64,000 nucleotides of DNA from positions 602,457-666,456 of the forward strand of contig NZ_JACXLC010000001.1 of NCBI RefSeq assembly GCF_014705715.1. Reading direction: 5' to 3'. The notes below the pieces were generated by a model. That model saw nothing but the letters and a program-made list of their open reading frames with translations. It was not told the DNA's origin and ran no database searches. Below are positions 27,536-36,304 of the stretch, one piece after another; within the stretch, counting starts at the first letter, position 1; every line of letters starts with the position of its first letter. The position numbers and the translations under genes are program-made. Origin of the DNA: Erythrobacter rubeus. GTDB taxonomy: Bacteria > Pseudomonadota > Alphaproteobacteria > Sphingomonadales > Sphingomonadaceae.

Positions 27536-28126
27536 TTATTTATTCTGGCCAAATCTTTCGGAAAAACCCGATTGATCGCCTGCAGCGAGCAGTTTTGCCT
27601 GCTCTACCCATTGGTCGCGGGTGATCCTGCCCTTGAACCGGCCGAGCTTGGCATCGACGCGTTCCACATCGGCATCGCTCCAAGCGGCGATTTGATCGAA
27701 CCGAGTGACGCCGAGTTCCGCGAGCATCGTGACAAGTTTGGGCCCAAGCCCCTTGATCTGTTTCAGATCGTCCGCTTCGCCCACAGCCGCAGGAGTGGGA
27801 GCTGGTACAGGCTCGGGTACCGGGTCGCCGACAGTCGGCGCCACCGATACACCAGCTTCGGCGTCGGCCATCGCGCCCGCAGCGGCCACCTTGTCCGAAT
27901 TGGCGTTGGCGGATGTCTGCCCGACATCCTGCGAAACGGAAGCTGGCGCGTCGATCAGCGCCTGGTTGCGAGCCGCGCGCTGCGCGCCTTCGTCGAGCAC
28001 GTCGCCCCCAGTCTCACCGATTACATCGGTCTTCTTGTTGAGACGCGACAGCAACCAGATCGCGAGGATCAGCAGGAGAACACCAATCAGGATGAACGGG
28101 AGCGCTTCGGCAAGCATTGGCGACAT
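27536..28126 (-). CDS. Membrane-anchored helix-hairpin-helix protein
   Basis: 196 residues. One transmembrane helix (about 9-27, ending LLSRLNKK) leads to an Ala/Pro-rich low-complexity linker (about 30-120). The C-terminal domain (about 121-190) has an HhH motif, KQIKGLGPKLVTMLAELGVT, followed by FDQIAAWSDADVERVDAKLG. This domain occurs in alphaproteobacteria as a fusion to NuoE and to ribosomal protein L21, and as stand-alone membrane proteins. HhH folds usually touch DNA without sequence specificity, which is odd for a membrane-tethered protein. Function unknown. Confidence 0.72.
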   Translation of the reverse strand: MSPMLAEALPFILIGVLLLILAIWLLSRLNKKTDVIGETGGDVLDEGAQRAARNQALIDAPASVSQDVGQTSANANSDKVAAAGAMADAEAGVSVAPTVGDPVPEPVPAPTPAAVGEADDLKQIKGLGPKLVTMLAELGVTRFDQIAAWSDADVERVDAKLGRFKGRITRDQWVEQAKLLAAGDQSGFSERFGQNK

Positions 28127-28272
28127 AGAACAATACCTTGTCAGTGAATCGTGTCAGTTGCCCGCGCTTTAGCAGCGTCCCGCTCGACTGCAAAAGCGGG
28201 AGCGCGCAAAACAAAGGGCCGGCAGGCGCTATCGTGCGCCCACCGACCTAGATCACTCAAGATAGGTTCGGA

Positions 28273-29937
28273 TTACCCGCCGCTGCGCATTCCCGCAGCC
28301 AGCGCGTTCAGCTGCAGGAATTCCTGCCGCCAGAAATTGTCCTGACTGCCCGCGAGCGCGCCGATGTCTTCGTGCCCGAACCCGTTCATCAGCTCATCGC
28401 CGCGCAGCAGCTGGCCAAAGGCTGCGACCGAAACGGCAAAGGCAAAATCGCCCGTAGGGTTGCCAGCCTCCAGAAAGGCATCGCTCATCACCACTTGATC
28501 GATCAGCCGCGATGTGTCGCCATCGGGCAGCTTGTACCGCAGTTTGACATGCGCTGCTTCGGCCATGCGCCGCTCCGCTTCGCCAGACCGGCGATCCTCA
28601 TAGCGGCGCGGCGCGATCCAGCCGCGCTTTCCGGTCGGCACGACTTCATAGATTGCCGTGACCTGATGCCCTGCGCCGATATCGCCTGCATCGACCGCAT
28701 CGTTGTCGAAATCCTCTTCGCGAAGGATACGGTTTTCGTATCCCACCAGCCGATACTGGCTGATAACCGCCGGGTTGAACTCGACCTGGATCTTCACGTC
28801 CTTGGCGATCGTGAAGAGCGTAGAGCTCATCTCATCGCCGAGCACTTTCTTCGCCTCGAGCGCGCTGTCGATATAGGCGTAATTGCCGTTTCCGTGATTG
28901 GCGATCTGCTCCATCATCGCCTCATTGTAATTGCCCGTGCCGAAACCGAGCGTGGTGAGGGTGATGCCGCTGTCGCGCTTTTGCTCGATCATTTCGACCA
29001 GCGCATCGCGGTCCGACACGCCGACATTGAAATCGCCATCGGTCGCGAGGATTACGCGGTTCACGCCGCCTTCAATGAAATTGTCAGCGGCGATGTTGTA
29101 AGCAAGCTCAAGACCCGCGCCGCCTGCGGTCGAACCGCCCGCCGACAGTGCATCAAGCGCGCGGCGGATCTTGTCCGTCTCATTGGTCGGCTCAAGCACA
29201 AGGCCGGCCGCGCCGGCATAGACGACGATGGAGACCCGGTCCTGCTCGGACAGCTCACCGGCAAGACCCGATAAAGCTGTCTTGACCAGCGGAAGTTTGT
29301 CCGCGCTGTTCATCGAACCGGAGACATCCATGAGGAAGACGAGGTTGGCAGCCGGGCGCTCCGCGGTGTCGATATCGTATCCGCGCAGGCCGATACGCAT
29401 CAGATAGGTGTTGTCGTTCCACGGCGTGCGCGCGACATCGGTATTGACCGTGAAGGGCTGCGACCGGTCTGCCGGGCGATCGTAGTCATAGCGGAAATAG
29501 TTGATCATCTCCTCGGTCCGGACCGCGTCTTTCGGCGGCGTCATGCCTTGCGACAGGAACCGCCGCGTGTTGGCATAGGCGCCGGTATCGACATCGACAG
29601 AGAAAGTGGAGACAGGCTCTGCATTGACCAGTTTGACGGGCGAGACCTCTTCGCCGTCATATTGCTCGCGCCCCGGATCGACTGCGACGCGGACGGGCGG
29701 GATGTAAGTTCCATGCCGCGACTGCGCGAAGGCACCCGGTGCGGCTTGCGAGCCATCTGCGATGCGCGATCCTGTGACCATGATCGGAACGGCTTCGGCT
29801 GGTGGTGGTGGCGATGAAGCTTCGGCGAGATCGCTCGCGGGCTCCGATTGGTTCGAATTGCTGTCCTTGTAAGGCGTCGCGCAGCTCGCGATCATGATAC
29901 CTAGAACCAGCACACCGGTCAGTTGAAACTTGCGCAT
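28273..29937 (-). CDS. VWA-domain lipoprotein, YfbK-like
   Basis: 554 residues, preceded by a good GGGGAG ribosome-binding site. The N-terminus ends in a lipobox-like IASC with Cys19, so it is probably a lipoprotein. An N-terminal von Willebrand-associated domain (about 90-170, VSTFSVDVDTGAYANTRRFL) leads into the VWA domain with MIDAS DVSGS (Asp204-Ser208) and ATDGDFNVGVSD, and a C-terminal DUF3520-type region contains YEVVPTGKRGWIAPRRYED. This architecture matches the YfbK family of metal-dependent adhesion-fold proteins whose role is not settled. It stands alone between the HhH and flippase genes. Confidence 0.85.
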   Translation of the reverse strand: MRKFQLTGVLVLGIMIASCATPYKDSNSNQSEPASDLAEASSPPPPAEAVPIMVTGSRIADGSQAAPGAFAQSRHGTYIPPVRVAVDPGREQYDGEEVSPVKLVNAEPVSTFSVDVDTGAYANTRRFLSQGMTPPKDAVRTEEMINYFRYDYDRPADRSQPFTVNTDVARTPWNDNTYLMRIGLRGYDIDTAERPAANLVFLMDVSGSMNSADKLPLVKTALSGLAGELSEQDRVSIVVYAGAAGLVLEPTNETDKIRRALDALSAGGSTAGGAGLELAYNIAADNFIEGGVNRVILATDGDFNVGVSDRDALVEMIEQKRDSGITLTTLGFGTGNYNEAMMEQIANHGNGNYAYIDSALEAKKVLGDEMSSTLFTIAKDVKIQVEFNPAVISQYRLVGYENRILREEDFDNDAVDAGDIGAGHQVTAIYEVVPTGKRGWIAPRRYEDRRSGEAERRMAEAAHVKLRYKLPDGDTSRLIDQVVMSDAFLEAGNPTGDFAFAVSVAAFGQLLRGDELMNGFGHEDIGALAGSQDNFWRQEFLQLNALAAGMRSGG

Positions 29938-30050
29938 TTCACACTCCCCTTTAACCCGCCAAAAACCCGACTTGAAGGTCGGACGTGGGCCGTGAATAGC
30001 GACTGAACGCTCTGTAAGGGCGATGAAATGCGGCGCGCGTGGCTGGCGCG

Positions 30051-31601
30051 TCAGGCGGCCTTTTCCGCGGTCGGTTCATCGGTCTCGACCGCGACAACCT
30101 TTCGGCTGAAAAGCTGCCTCTCGTCAGCCGAAAAGCCGCGTTTCCAGATCACCGCAAGATAGACCGCGAGGATCGCTGGCACGCCAAAGACCAGTTCGAC
30201 CCATTCGGGAAGGAAGGTGAAGCCGATCCCGACCATGATCGCGGGCGCGCTCGCCCAGAACAGCGCGAGCCGCAGATTGCCGACCGGCGCTTTCAGCAAT
30301 ATCTTCAGCACCAGCGCCTTTACGAGGCTGGAGGTGAGCAGCGCGATGAACAAAGCAAGCGCCGCGCCCGCTGCCTTGAACCCTTCGTTCAGCCCAAGAC
30401 GCTCGGCCAGCAGGATCAGCGAAACGGTAAGCACGCCCTGCAGCGCGATGATCCCGACGGAGATTGCGAGGTTCCGCTTGCGCGCGATATAGACCAGCAC
30501 GCTTTCCGACACGACCGCCATGGATGCGACGACCTCGGCGGCGAGAAGGATCGCCAGCGCGCCTGTGCCGCCGACAATCGCCGGTCCGCCAAGGCCCATG
30601 ACCGCTTCCCCCGGAATGACGAGCGCGAGCGCGATGCCGAGCTGCAGCGCGATGATCCAGAAGCCAACCTTCTGCACCTGGCTCGCGATCGCGGCGTAAT
30701 TGCCGCTTTTCAGGTTCTTCGTGATGACGGGCGAAAGGATCGGTTCGAAACTGGTCTTGAGCTTCTGCGGAACGCTGACGACTTCCTTGGCGAAGAAGTA
30801 GATGCCAACCGCGCCTGCCGATGCGGACTGGCCGAGCAGGAAGACGTCGAGCAGTCTTGTGCCGCGTTCGATCACATCGGCACCGATCAGGGGTAGAGCG
30901 CGCGCTGTCATCTTGCCGAGATAGCGCGGGCGTGGCCGCCAACCCTTCGGCCATCCATAGGTTTTCAGGAACGACCACAGCGCGGTCGCCAGCGCGGCGT
31001 AGATCGCTGTCACGTAAGCGAGCGCAAGCCCGCCCTCGCTCACCACCGGTATGAAGAAGATCGCCGCGACCGCGATCGATTTGGTCCACGGCTCGGTAAT
31101 GGCGCGGGCGCGGACGGTCGTGGCGATGTCGTATTTGTACGCCTGCGCGGCGAGCAGGATTTCGGTGAGCGCGAATGCCGGGATCGCCGCGATCATCCAG
31201 ATATCGAACGGACTGTTGGTCCCGCTTGGAAAAATGATCACCGGGAATGCCAGCAACAGCGCGCACGCAGCCAGCGAGAACAGGAAAGAGGTCAGCATCC
31301 CGTCGAAGACCAGATTGGTTTGCGGAACGCCCTCTTCCTCGGTCCCTTCGGTCAGGCGCTGGGCGAGCCCGCGTTTTTCGCCGAGCGCGCAGATCAGCGC
31401 GAAGATCTCGATAATGACGAAAGCGGCCGCGAAGCGGCCCATTTCCTCGACCCCGTAAAGCCGATAGCCGATGAAAAGAAACGGGATGCCGCCCAGCGCG
31501 CGGATGACGAAACCCATCGTATTGGTGCGCCCGCCCTTGGCAAGGGTCGCCATATCGTCGCCGCCCTTGGCGGGTTCGGGCTGAGCAGGAGGAGCGGTCA
31601 T
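30051..31601 (-). CDS. Polysaccharide flippase-like membrane protein (MATE/MOP superfamily)
   Basis: 516 residues with about 12 hydrophobic helices spread across the protein, the pattern of Wzx-type lipid-linked sugar flippases. The start overlaps the gpsA stop by four bases (ATGA), indicating translational coupling, and is preceded by an AGGCGG-like site. No catalytic motif is expected in this family; assignment rests on hydrophobicity and general similarity (LYGVEEMGRFAAAFVIIEI, GIYFFAKEVVSVPQKLK). It would move a lipid-linked saccharide across the inner membrane, but no glycosyltransferases are adjacent, so the substrate is unknown. Confidence 0.75.
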   Translation of the reverse strand: MTAPPAQPEPAKGGDDMATLAKGGRTNTMGFVIRALGGIPFLFIGYRLYGVEEMGRFAAAFVIIEIFALICALGEKRGLAQRLTEGTEEEGVPQTNLVFDGMLTSFLFSLAACALLLAFPVIIFPSGTNSPFDIWMIAAIPAFALTEILLAAQAYKYDIATTVRARAITEPWTKSIAVAAIFFIPVVSEGGLALAYVTAIYAALATALWSFLKTYGWPKGWRPRPRYLGKMTARALPLIGADVIERGTRLLDVFLLGQSASAGAVGIYFFAKEVVSVPQKLKTSFEPILSPVITKNLKSGNYAAIASQVQKVGFWIIALQLGIALALVIPGEAVMGLGGPAIVGGTGALAILLAAEVVASMAVVSESVLVYIARKRNLAISVGIIALQGVLTVSLILLAERLGLNEGFKAAGAALALFIALLTSSLVKALVLKILLKAPVGNLRLALFWASAPAIMVGIGFTFLPEWVELVFGVPAILAVYLAVIWKRGFSADERQLFSRKVVAVETDEPTAEKAA

Positions 31602-32593
31602 TGCCCGCGTTCCGCCTTTAGCGGGCGAGCGAGCAGCCCGGCGACGACTTCGCGCGGATTGTCGCCGGAAAGGATGGCGTTGACCGCGGTGACGATCGGC
31701 ATCGCGATATCTCGGTCCTGCGCCAGTTCGGCCAGCACCGGCGCGGTGTGCGCGCCCTCTGCCACGGTCCGGCGGTCCGCCATCAGATCCGCGGCGCTGC
31801 TGCCTTCGCCGAGCGATTTGCCAAGCGAGAAATTGCGGCTCGAGGTGGAGGAGCAGGTGAGCACCAGATCGCCGAGGCCGCACAGGCCGCTCAATGTCTC
31901 GGCGCGCGCGCGCATGACCTCGCCGAAGCGGAGCATCTCGGCATAGCCGCGCGCGATCAGCGCGGCGCGGGCGTTCTGGCCTAGTTCAAGCCCATCGACG
32001 AGGCCGCATGCAATCGCGAGCACGTTCTTGATCGCCCCGCCGATTTCCGCGCCGGTCACATCGTCGGTGTAATACGGCCGGAAGGCGGGCCGCGCGATGC
32101 TGGGCGAGAGGCGGTCCCATTGCTCGCGTCCCCCTTCGCAGGCGAGCGTGATCGCGGTCGGCAGCCCCGCGGCGACTTCGTGCGCAAAGGTAGGGCCGGA
32201 AAGAACCGCGATGGCGCTGTCAGAGCAGGCGCCGCGCGCAACATCGTTCATCAGCCGCTTGGAGCCCGCTTCGATACCTTTTGAACACAGAACGAGGTCG
32301 CGCGGCGATTTCGGCATCTGGCCGAGCACCGTGCCGAGCACCTGGGCCGGGGTTACGCACAGCACCGTATCGAGATCGGCAACCTCGGACAGGTCGCCGG
32401 TCGCGCGGATGGTTTCGGACAGTTGGGCGCTCGGAAGGTAGTCGGGGTTGCGGTGCGCGGAATTGATCGCTTCGACCACTTCGGGCTCATACGCCCACAG
32501 CACCACGTCTCGCCCGTCGCTGGCGAGCATTTGCGCAAGTGCGGTGCCCCATGCGCCTGCGCCGATTACGCCGATAATTTCCCGCTCGCTCAT
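31598..32593 (-). CDS. gpsA: Glycerol-3-phosphate dehydrogenase [NAD(P)+]
   Basis: 331 residues. The Rossmann motif [17 protein letters not shown] opens the protein. The catalytic-domain blocks [38 protein letters not shown] (active-site lysine in IKN) and [16 protein letters not shown] are all present. It reduces dihydroxyacetone phosphate to sn-glycerol-3-phosphate for phospholipid synthesis. It overlaps tsaD upstream and the flippase gene downstream by four bases each, forming a tightly coupled three-gene operon. Confidence 0.96.
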   Translation of the reverse strand: MSEREIIGVIGAGAWGTALAQMLASDGRDVVLWAYEPEVVEAINSAHRNPDYLPSAQLSETIRATGDLSEVADLDTVLCVTPAQVLGTVLGQMPKSPRDLVLCSKGIEAGSKRLMNDVARGACSDSAIAVLSGPTFAHEVAAGLPTAITLACEGGREQWDRLSPSIARPAFRPYYTDDVTGAEIGGAIKNVLAIACGLVDGLELGQNARAALIARGYAEMLRFGEVMRARAETLSGLCGLGDLVLTCSSTSSRNFSLGKSLGEGSSAADLMADRRTVAEGAHTAPVLAELAQDRDIAMPIVTAVNAILSGDNPREVVAGLLARPLKAERGQ

Positions 32594-33636
32594 GCCTTCA
32601 CCCCTGCGCCGCGAACGCTCTCCGCCTCCGGGTCGAGCGGCCATCGCGGGCGCGCTTTCAGATCGAGTGGATCGCTTTCGCCCAATGGCAGCCGTTCGCA
32701 GCCCGCCCATGCGATCATGGCCGCATTGTCGGTGCAGAGCGCCAAGGGTGGGGCTACGAAGCGCATCGAATGCGTCGCAGCCAATTCTTCCAATGCGGCG
32801 CGGATCACCTGGTTCGCGGCAACTCCGCCTGCCACGACGAGCGCGGGCAGGCGCCCTGTCTCGGCCAGCGCGTGCTCAAGCCTGTCGATGAGGCAATCGA
32901 CCGCGGCCTGCTGAAAACATGCGGCGATGTCGGCGTGCCTGTGCTCGCCGCTTTGCGCCGCGCGCATCACCGCGCTTTTCAGCCCGGCAAAGGAGAAATG
33001 CGGCTCTTTGCTGCCCTTCAAAGGCCGGGGCAGCGGCACTGCGTCCGGATTGCCTTCGCGCGCCAGTCTCTCCACCGCAGGCCCGCCCGGATAGCCGAGG
33101 CCGAGTATCTTTGCAGTCTTGTCGAACGCTTCGCCCAGCGCATCGTCGATCGTCGTTGCGAGACGGCGGTACTTACCGACGCCCTTGACGCTCAAAATCT
33201 GGCAATGCCCGCCCGATACCAGCAGGAGCAGATAGGGGAACTCCAGCGTTTCGTCCGCGAGGCGAGGGGACAGAGCATGCCCTTCGAGATGGTTGATCGC
33301 GAGCAAGGGCTTGTCCGCCGCCATCGCCAGAGCTTTTCCGCTGACGAGGCCGACCATCACTCCGCCGATCAGGCCCGGACCGGCGGTCGCGGCAATCGCA
33401 TCGACATCGGCCAGCTTCATTCCGGCATCATCCATCACCGCCTCAAGCATGGGCGCAAGCCGTTCGGCATGCGCACGCGCAGCGATTTCGGGCACCACGC
33501 CGCCATAGGGCGCGTGTTCCTCTTCCTGGGAAGCGGTGCGCTGAGCGATGATCGTGCGGTCGCTCGCCACCAGCGCGACGGCGGTTTCGTCGCAGCTCGA
33601 TTCAATACCGAGGACAATTTTCGCATCCGATCCCAT
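32590..33636 (-). CDS. tsaD: tRNA N6-adenosine threonylcarbamoyltransferase
   Basis: 348 residues. The ASKHA-fold Kae1/TsaD signatures are visible: [15 protein letters not shown] at the N-terminus, the metal-ligand motif [22 protein letters not shown] and [15 protein letters not shown]. It transfers the threonylcarbamoyl group to A37 of ANN-decoding tRNAs, working with TsaB, TsaE and TsaC, none of which is in the window. It is the first gene of the tsaD-gpsA-flippase operon and diverges from hemC, an arrangement I recognise from other alphaproteobacteria. Confidence 0.96.
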   Translation of the reverse strand: MGSDAKIVLGIESSCDETAVALVASDRTIIAQRTASQEEEHAPYGGVVPEIAARAHAERLAPMLEAVMDDAGMKLADVDAIAATAGPGLIGGVMVGLVSGKALAMAADKPLLAINHLEGHALSPRLADETLEFPYLLLLVSGGHCQILSVKGVGKYRRLATTIDDALGEAFDKTAKILGLGYPGGPAVERLAREGNPDAVPLPRPLKGSKEPHFSFAGLKSAVMRAAQSGEHRHADIAACFQQAAVDCLIDRLEHALAETGRLPALVVAGGVAANQVIRAALEELAATHSMRFVAPPLALCTDNAAMIAWAGCERLPLGESDPLDLKARPRWPLDPEAESVRGAGVKA

Positions 33637-33713
33637 CGCGCTTTCACTTAATCACTGTGCGGGCTAGGGCAAGCGCAGCGATGAATAGTAATGCACAAGC
33701 AGGGGGCGACGCG

Positions 33714-34637
33714 ATGCGGCCCAAAATCCGTTTGGGGACGCGCAATTCGCCTCTGGCGATGGCGCAGGCGGTGGAAACGCAGGGTCGGCTGTGCGCCGCG
33801 CACGGCTGGAGCGAGGATGAGGTCGAGCTGGTCCCTGTCGTGGCAAGCGGCGACAAGGTGCTCGACCGCCCGCTCGCAGAAATTGGCGGCAAGGCGCTAT
33901 GGACCAAGGAACTGGACGTCTGGCTCGCCGAAGGGCGCATCGATGCCTCGGTTCATTCGGCCAAGGATGTCGAGACAATCCGTCCGCACGAGTTTCACTT
34001 TGCTGCCTTCCTCCCGCGCGCAGATCGGCGAGATGCGCTTGTCGGGGCGGACAGCATCGACGCGATCCCGCAAGGGGCAATTGTCGGGACAAGCGCGCCG
34101 CGCCGCGCTTCGCAGCTGCTCAATCTTAGGCCTGACTGTAAAGTCGTGATGTTTCGCGGCAATGTTGCGACGCGTCTCGGAAAGCTTGAGGCTGGCGAGG
34201 CAGATGTGACATTCCTGGCGGCAGCGGGGCTTGAACGGCTTGGGCAATCGGATGTCGGCAATCCGCTGAATACAGGCGCCTGGATTCCTGCGGCGGCGCA
34301 GGGCGTCATCGCGCTCGAATGCCGCGCCGGCGATGCCGAGACGACCGCCGCGCTTGCCGCCATCGACCACGCGCAGACCCGCGGCGAGCTCGAAGCGGAG
34401 CGGGCCTTGCTTGCCCAGCTAGGCGGGACGTGCCACAGCCCGGTGGCGGTGCTGTGCGAGGCGGATGGCGGTGCGCTCACCATGCGGGCGGCACTTTTCA
34501 GCGAGGATGGCAGCGAAAGGGTCGAGGGGACTGTGCAGTTTAGTAAAGGCGACCACGCTCCGGTCGAGGCGTTGGCCGATGACCTGCTGACCCGCGCGGG
34601 CGAGAATATTCGGCAATTGTTCAATTCCGGCCAGTGA
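33714..34637 (+). CDS. hemC: Hydroxymethylbilane synthase (porphobilinogen deaminase)
   Basis: 307 residues from the ATG at 33714, chosen because AGGGGGC is seven bases upstream and the protein then begins MRPKIRLGTRNSPLAMAQA as in the family; ATGs upstream (such as 33681) would add a non-conserved extension. The active site has DKVLDRPLAEIGGKALWTKELD, SAKDVETIRP and the dipyrromethane-cofactor cysteine in LGGTCHSPVAV. It joins four porphobilinogens into hydroxymethylbilane. Its stop overlaps hemD by four bases. Confidence 0.95.
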   Translation: MRPKIRLGTRNSPLAMAQAVETQGRLCAAHGWSEDEVELVPVVASGDKVLDRPLAEIGGKALWTKELDVWLAEGRIDASVHSAKDVETIRPHEFHFAAFLPRADRRDALVGADSIDAIPQGAIVGTSAPRRASQLLNLRPDCKVVMFRGNVATRLGKLEAGEADVTFLAAAGLERLGQSDVGNPLNTGAWIPAAAQGVIALECRAGDAETTAALAAIDHAQTRGELEAERALLAQLGGTCHSPVAVLCEADGGALTMRAALFSEDGSERVEGTVQFSKGDHAPVEALADDLLTRAGENIRQLFNSGQ

Positions 34638-35305
34638 CGCGGATTATCACGATCCGGCCCAGAGAAGGGATGGCCTCCACCATCGATGCCGGGCGAGCGA
34701 TGGGCTTGCCCATCACCGGAGTGCCCCTGTTCGAAATTCGCGCGCGCCCATGGCAGGCGCGCGACCCGGCGCGCATCGATGGTCTGTTGATCGGAAGCGC
34801 CAATGCGATCCGGCATGGCGGTGAGCAATTGCAGCTGTTTCTCGATAAGCCTGTCCATGCCGTTGGAAAGACCACGGAAAAAGCTGCGCGCGAGGCGGGG
34901 TTTACCGTCGGATCGGTCGGCACGGGCGGCTTGCAGAATGTGCTCGATGCGGTTGCGGCACCGGCGCGATTGCTGCGGATAGCGGGCGCGCAGCACGTGC
35001 CGCTCGATGCGCCCGCTGACATCACGATCGAGACCGTGATCGCCTATGAAAGCGTTGCATTGCCTCTCGAACGCGCGCTCGTCGAATGGGGAGAGCGAAC
35101 CATCATACTGCTCCACTCGGCAGTGGCAGCGACGCATTTTGCCGCCGAATGCGACCGGCTGGAACTCGATCGCGGTGACTATGAAATCGCGGCTCTCGGC
35201 CCGCGGATCGCTTCAGCTGCGGGCAAGGGATGGGGCGCTATCCACGTTTCCGAAAACCCCGACGATGCGGCACTGCTGGCAATGGTGAAAGCATTGTGCC
35301 AGTAA
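34634..35305 (+). CDS. hemD: Uroporphyrinogen-III synthase
   Basis: 223 residues from a GTG start overlapping the hemC stop (GTGA). HemD proteins are poorly conserved, but the two-domain pattern is visible: ITIRPREG at the N-terminus, GLLIGSANAIRHGG, the family's AVGKTTEKAAREAGF, and LLHSAVAATHFA near the second domain. It cyclises hydroxymethylbilane with inversion of ring D. Position directly after hemC makes the assignment strong. Confidence 0.9.
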   Translation: MTRIITIRPREGMASTIDAGRAMGLPITGVPLFEIRARPWQARDPARIDGLLIGSANAIRHGGEQLQLFLDKPVHAVGKTTEKAAREAGFTVGSVGTGGLQNVLDAVAAPARLLRIAGAQHVPLDAPADITIETVIAYESVALPLERALVEWGERTIILLHSAVAATHFAAECDRLELDRGDYEIAALGPRIASAAGKGWGAIHVSENPDDAALLAMVKALCQ

Positions 35306-35362
35306 TGCGAACGGGACGTATGCGCCGGGTGGGGCGCGCCATGGGTCAAAGACTGGGATACG

Positions 35363-36298
35363 ATGGAATCGAAATACGGTAGCCGGCGAAAGCCATCCTC
35401 TGGCAAGGGGGTCTGGCTGGCTGGGATCGCGTCATTCATACTGGGCGGCCTGCTCGTGGGCTATGTCGTGTGGTACAATGCGACAGAGCAGCGCGCGGCA
35501 AGCGTGGCCGAAAGAGAGCCCGTGCAGGTGGCGGCGAGCCCCACGGCCTCGCCAAGCCCGCTGAATTCACCATCGCCCACACCTTTGTCCGAATCTGTCG
35601 AGCCGGAAAATGCCGATGAAGCGGTAGAGGCCGTGAGCGGCCTGGCCGAGCAGCAGGGCGGCCTGGATCAGCGCCTGGCCGCGGCCGAACAGCGGCTTGC
35701 CCGGCTCGATCTGCAGTCGCAGGCGGCAGCAGGAAATGCGGCCCGCGCCGAAGGCTTGCTCATCGCCTTTGCCACGCGGCGCGCGGTGGAACGCGGGGCG
35801 GAGCTCGGCTATCTCGCCGATCAGCTCAGGCTGCGGTTCGGGGACGAGCGCCCCAATGCAGTGAACACGATCATCAATTTTTCGCGCATCGACCCGCCTA
35901 TCCGCCTCGATACATTGCTCGCGCGGCTTGAAGGGTTGGGGCCGGACTTGGCGGAGACGACCGAGGGGCCTTCATGGGCTGCGCTTCAGCGCGAGCTCAG
36001 CCAGCTGTTCGTAATCCGCCGCGAAAGCACGCCTTCCCCGCAGCCGGAACGCCGGCTCGAGCGGGCGCGCTATGCGCTGGAGCAGGGCCGCTACCAGAAT
36101 GCCATCGATGAGATCCGCAACATGCCGGGTGCCGAAAAGGCCGCGGGCTGGATCGCCGATGCGGAACGGTTTCGCGACGCAATGGCAGCGCTTGAGAATA
36201 TCGAGACCGCTGCGGTGCTCGATCAAAGCGGTTTGCGCGATGGGACCGGCACCCGCGTCAACCAGCCGAGCCCGGTCGGCACGTCCGGCGAAGAGTAA
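35363..36298 (+). CDS. Mitofilin/Mic60-like membrane protein (COG4223-type)
   Basis: 311 residues. A short cytoplasmic basic N-terminus precedes one transmembrane helix (about 17-37). A Pro/Ser-rich linker follows (about 52-72), then a predicted coiled coil (about 95-130, GGLDQRLAAAEQRLARLDLQ). The C-terminal helical region (about 220-290) contains RRLERARYALEQGRYQNAIDEI, resembling the mitofilin signature domain. Position behind hemC-hemD is where alphaproteobacterial Mic60 homologues are known to sit; those proteins shape intracytoplasmic or cell-envelope membrane junctions. The protein is shorter than most, and the assignment rests largely on architecture and synteny. It ends six bases from the convergent UbiH-family gene. 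Confidence 0.72.
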   Translation: MESKYGSRRKPSSGKGVWLAGIASFILGGLLVGYVVWYNATEQRAASVAEREPVQVAASPTASPSPLNSPSPTPLSESVEPENADEAVEAVSGLAEQQGGLDQRLAAAEQRLARLDLQSQAAAGNAARAEGLLIAFATRRAVERGAELGYLADQLRLRFGDERPNAVNTIINFSRIDPPIRLDTLLARLEGLGPDLAETTEGPSWAALQRELSQLFVIRRESTPSPQPERRLERARYALEQGRYQNAIDEIRNMPGAEKAAGWIADAERFRDAMAALENIETAAVLDQSGLRDGTGTRVNQPSPVGTSGEE

Positions 36299-36304
36299 TC
36301 CGCT

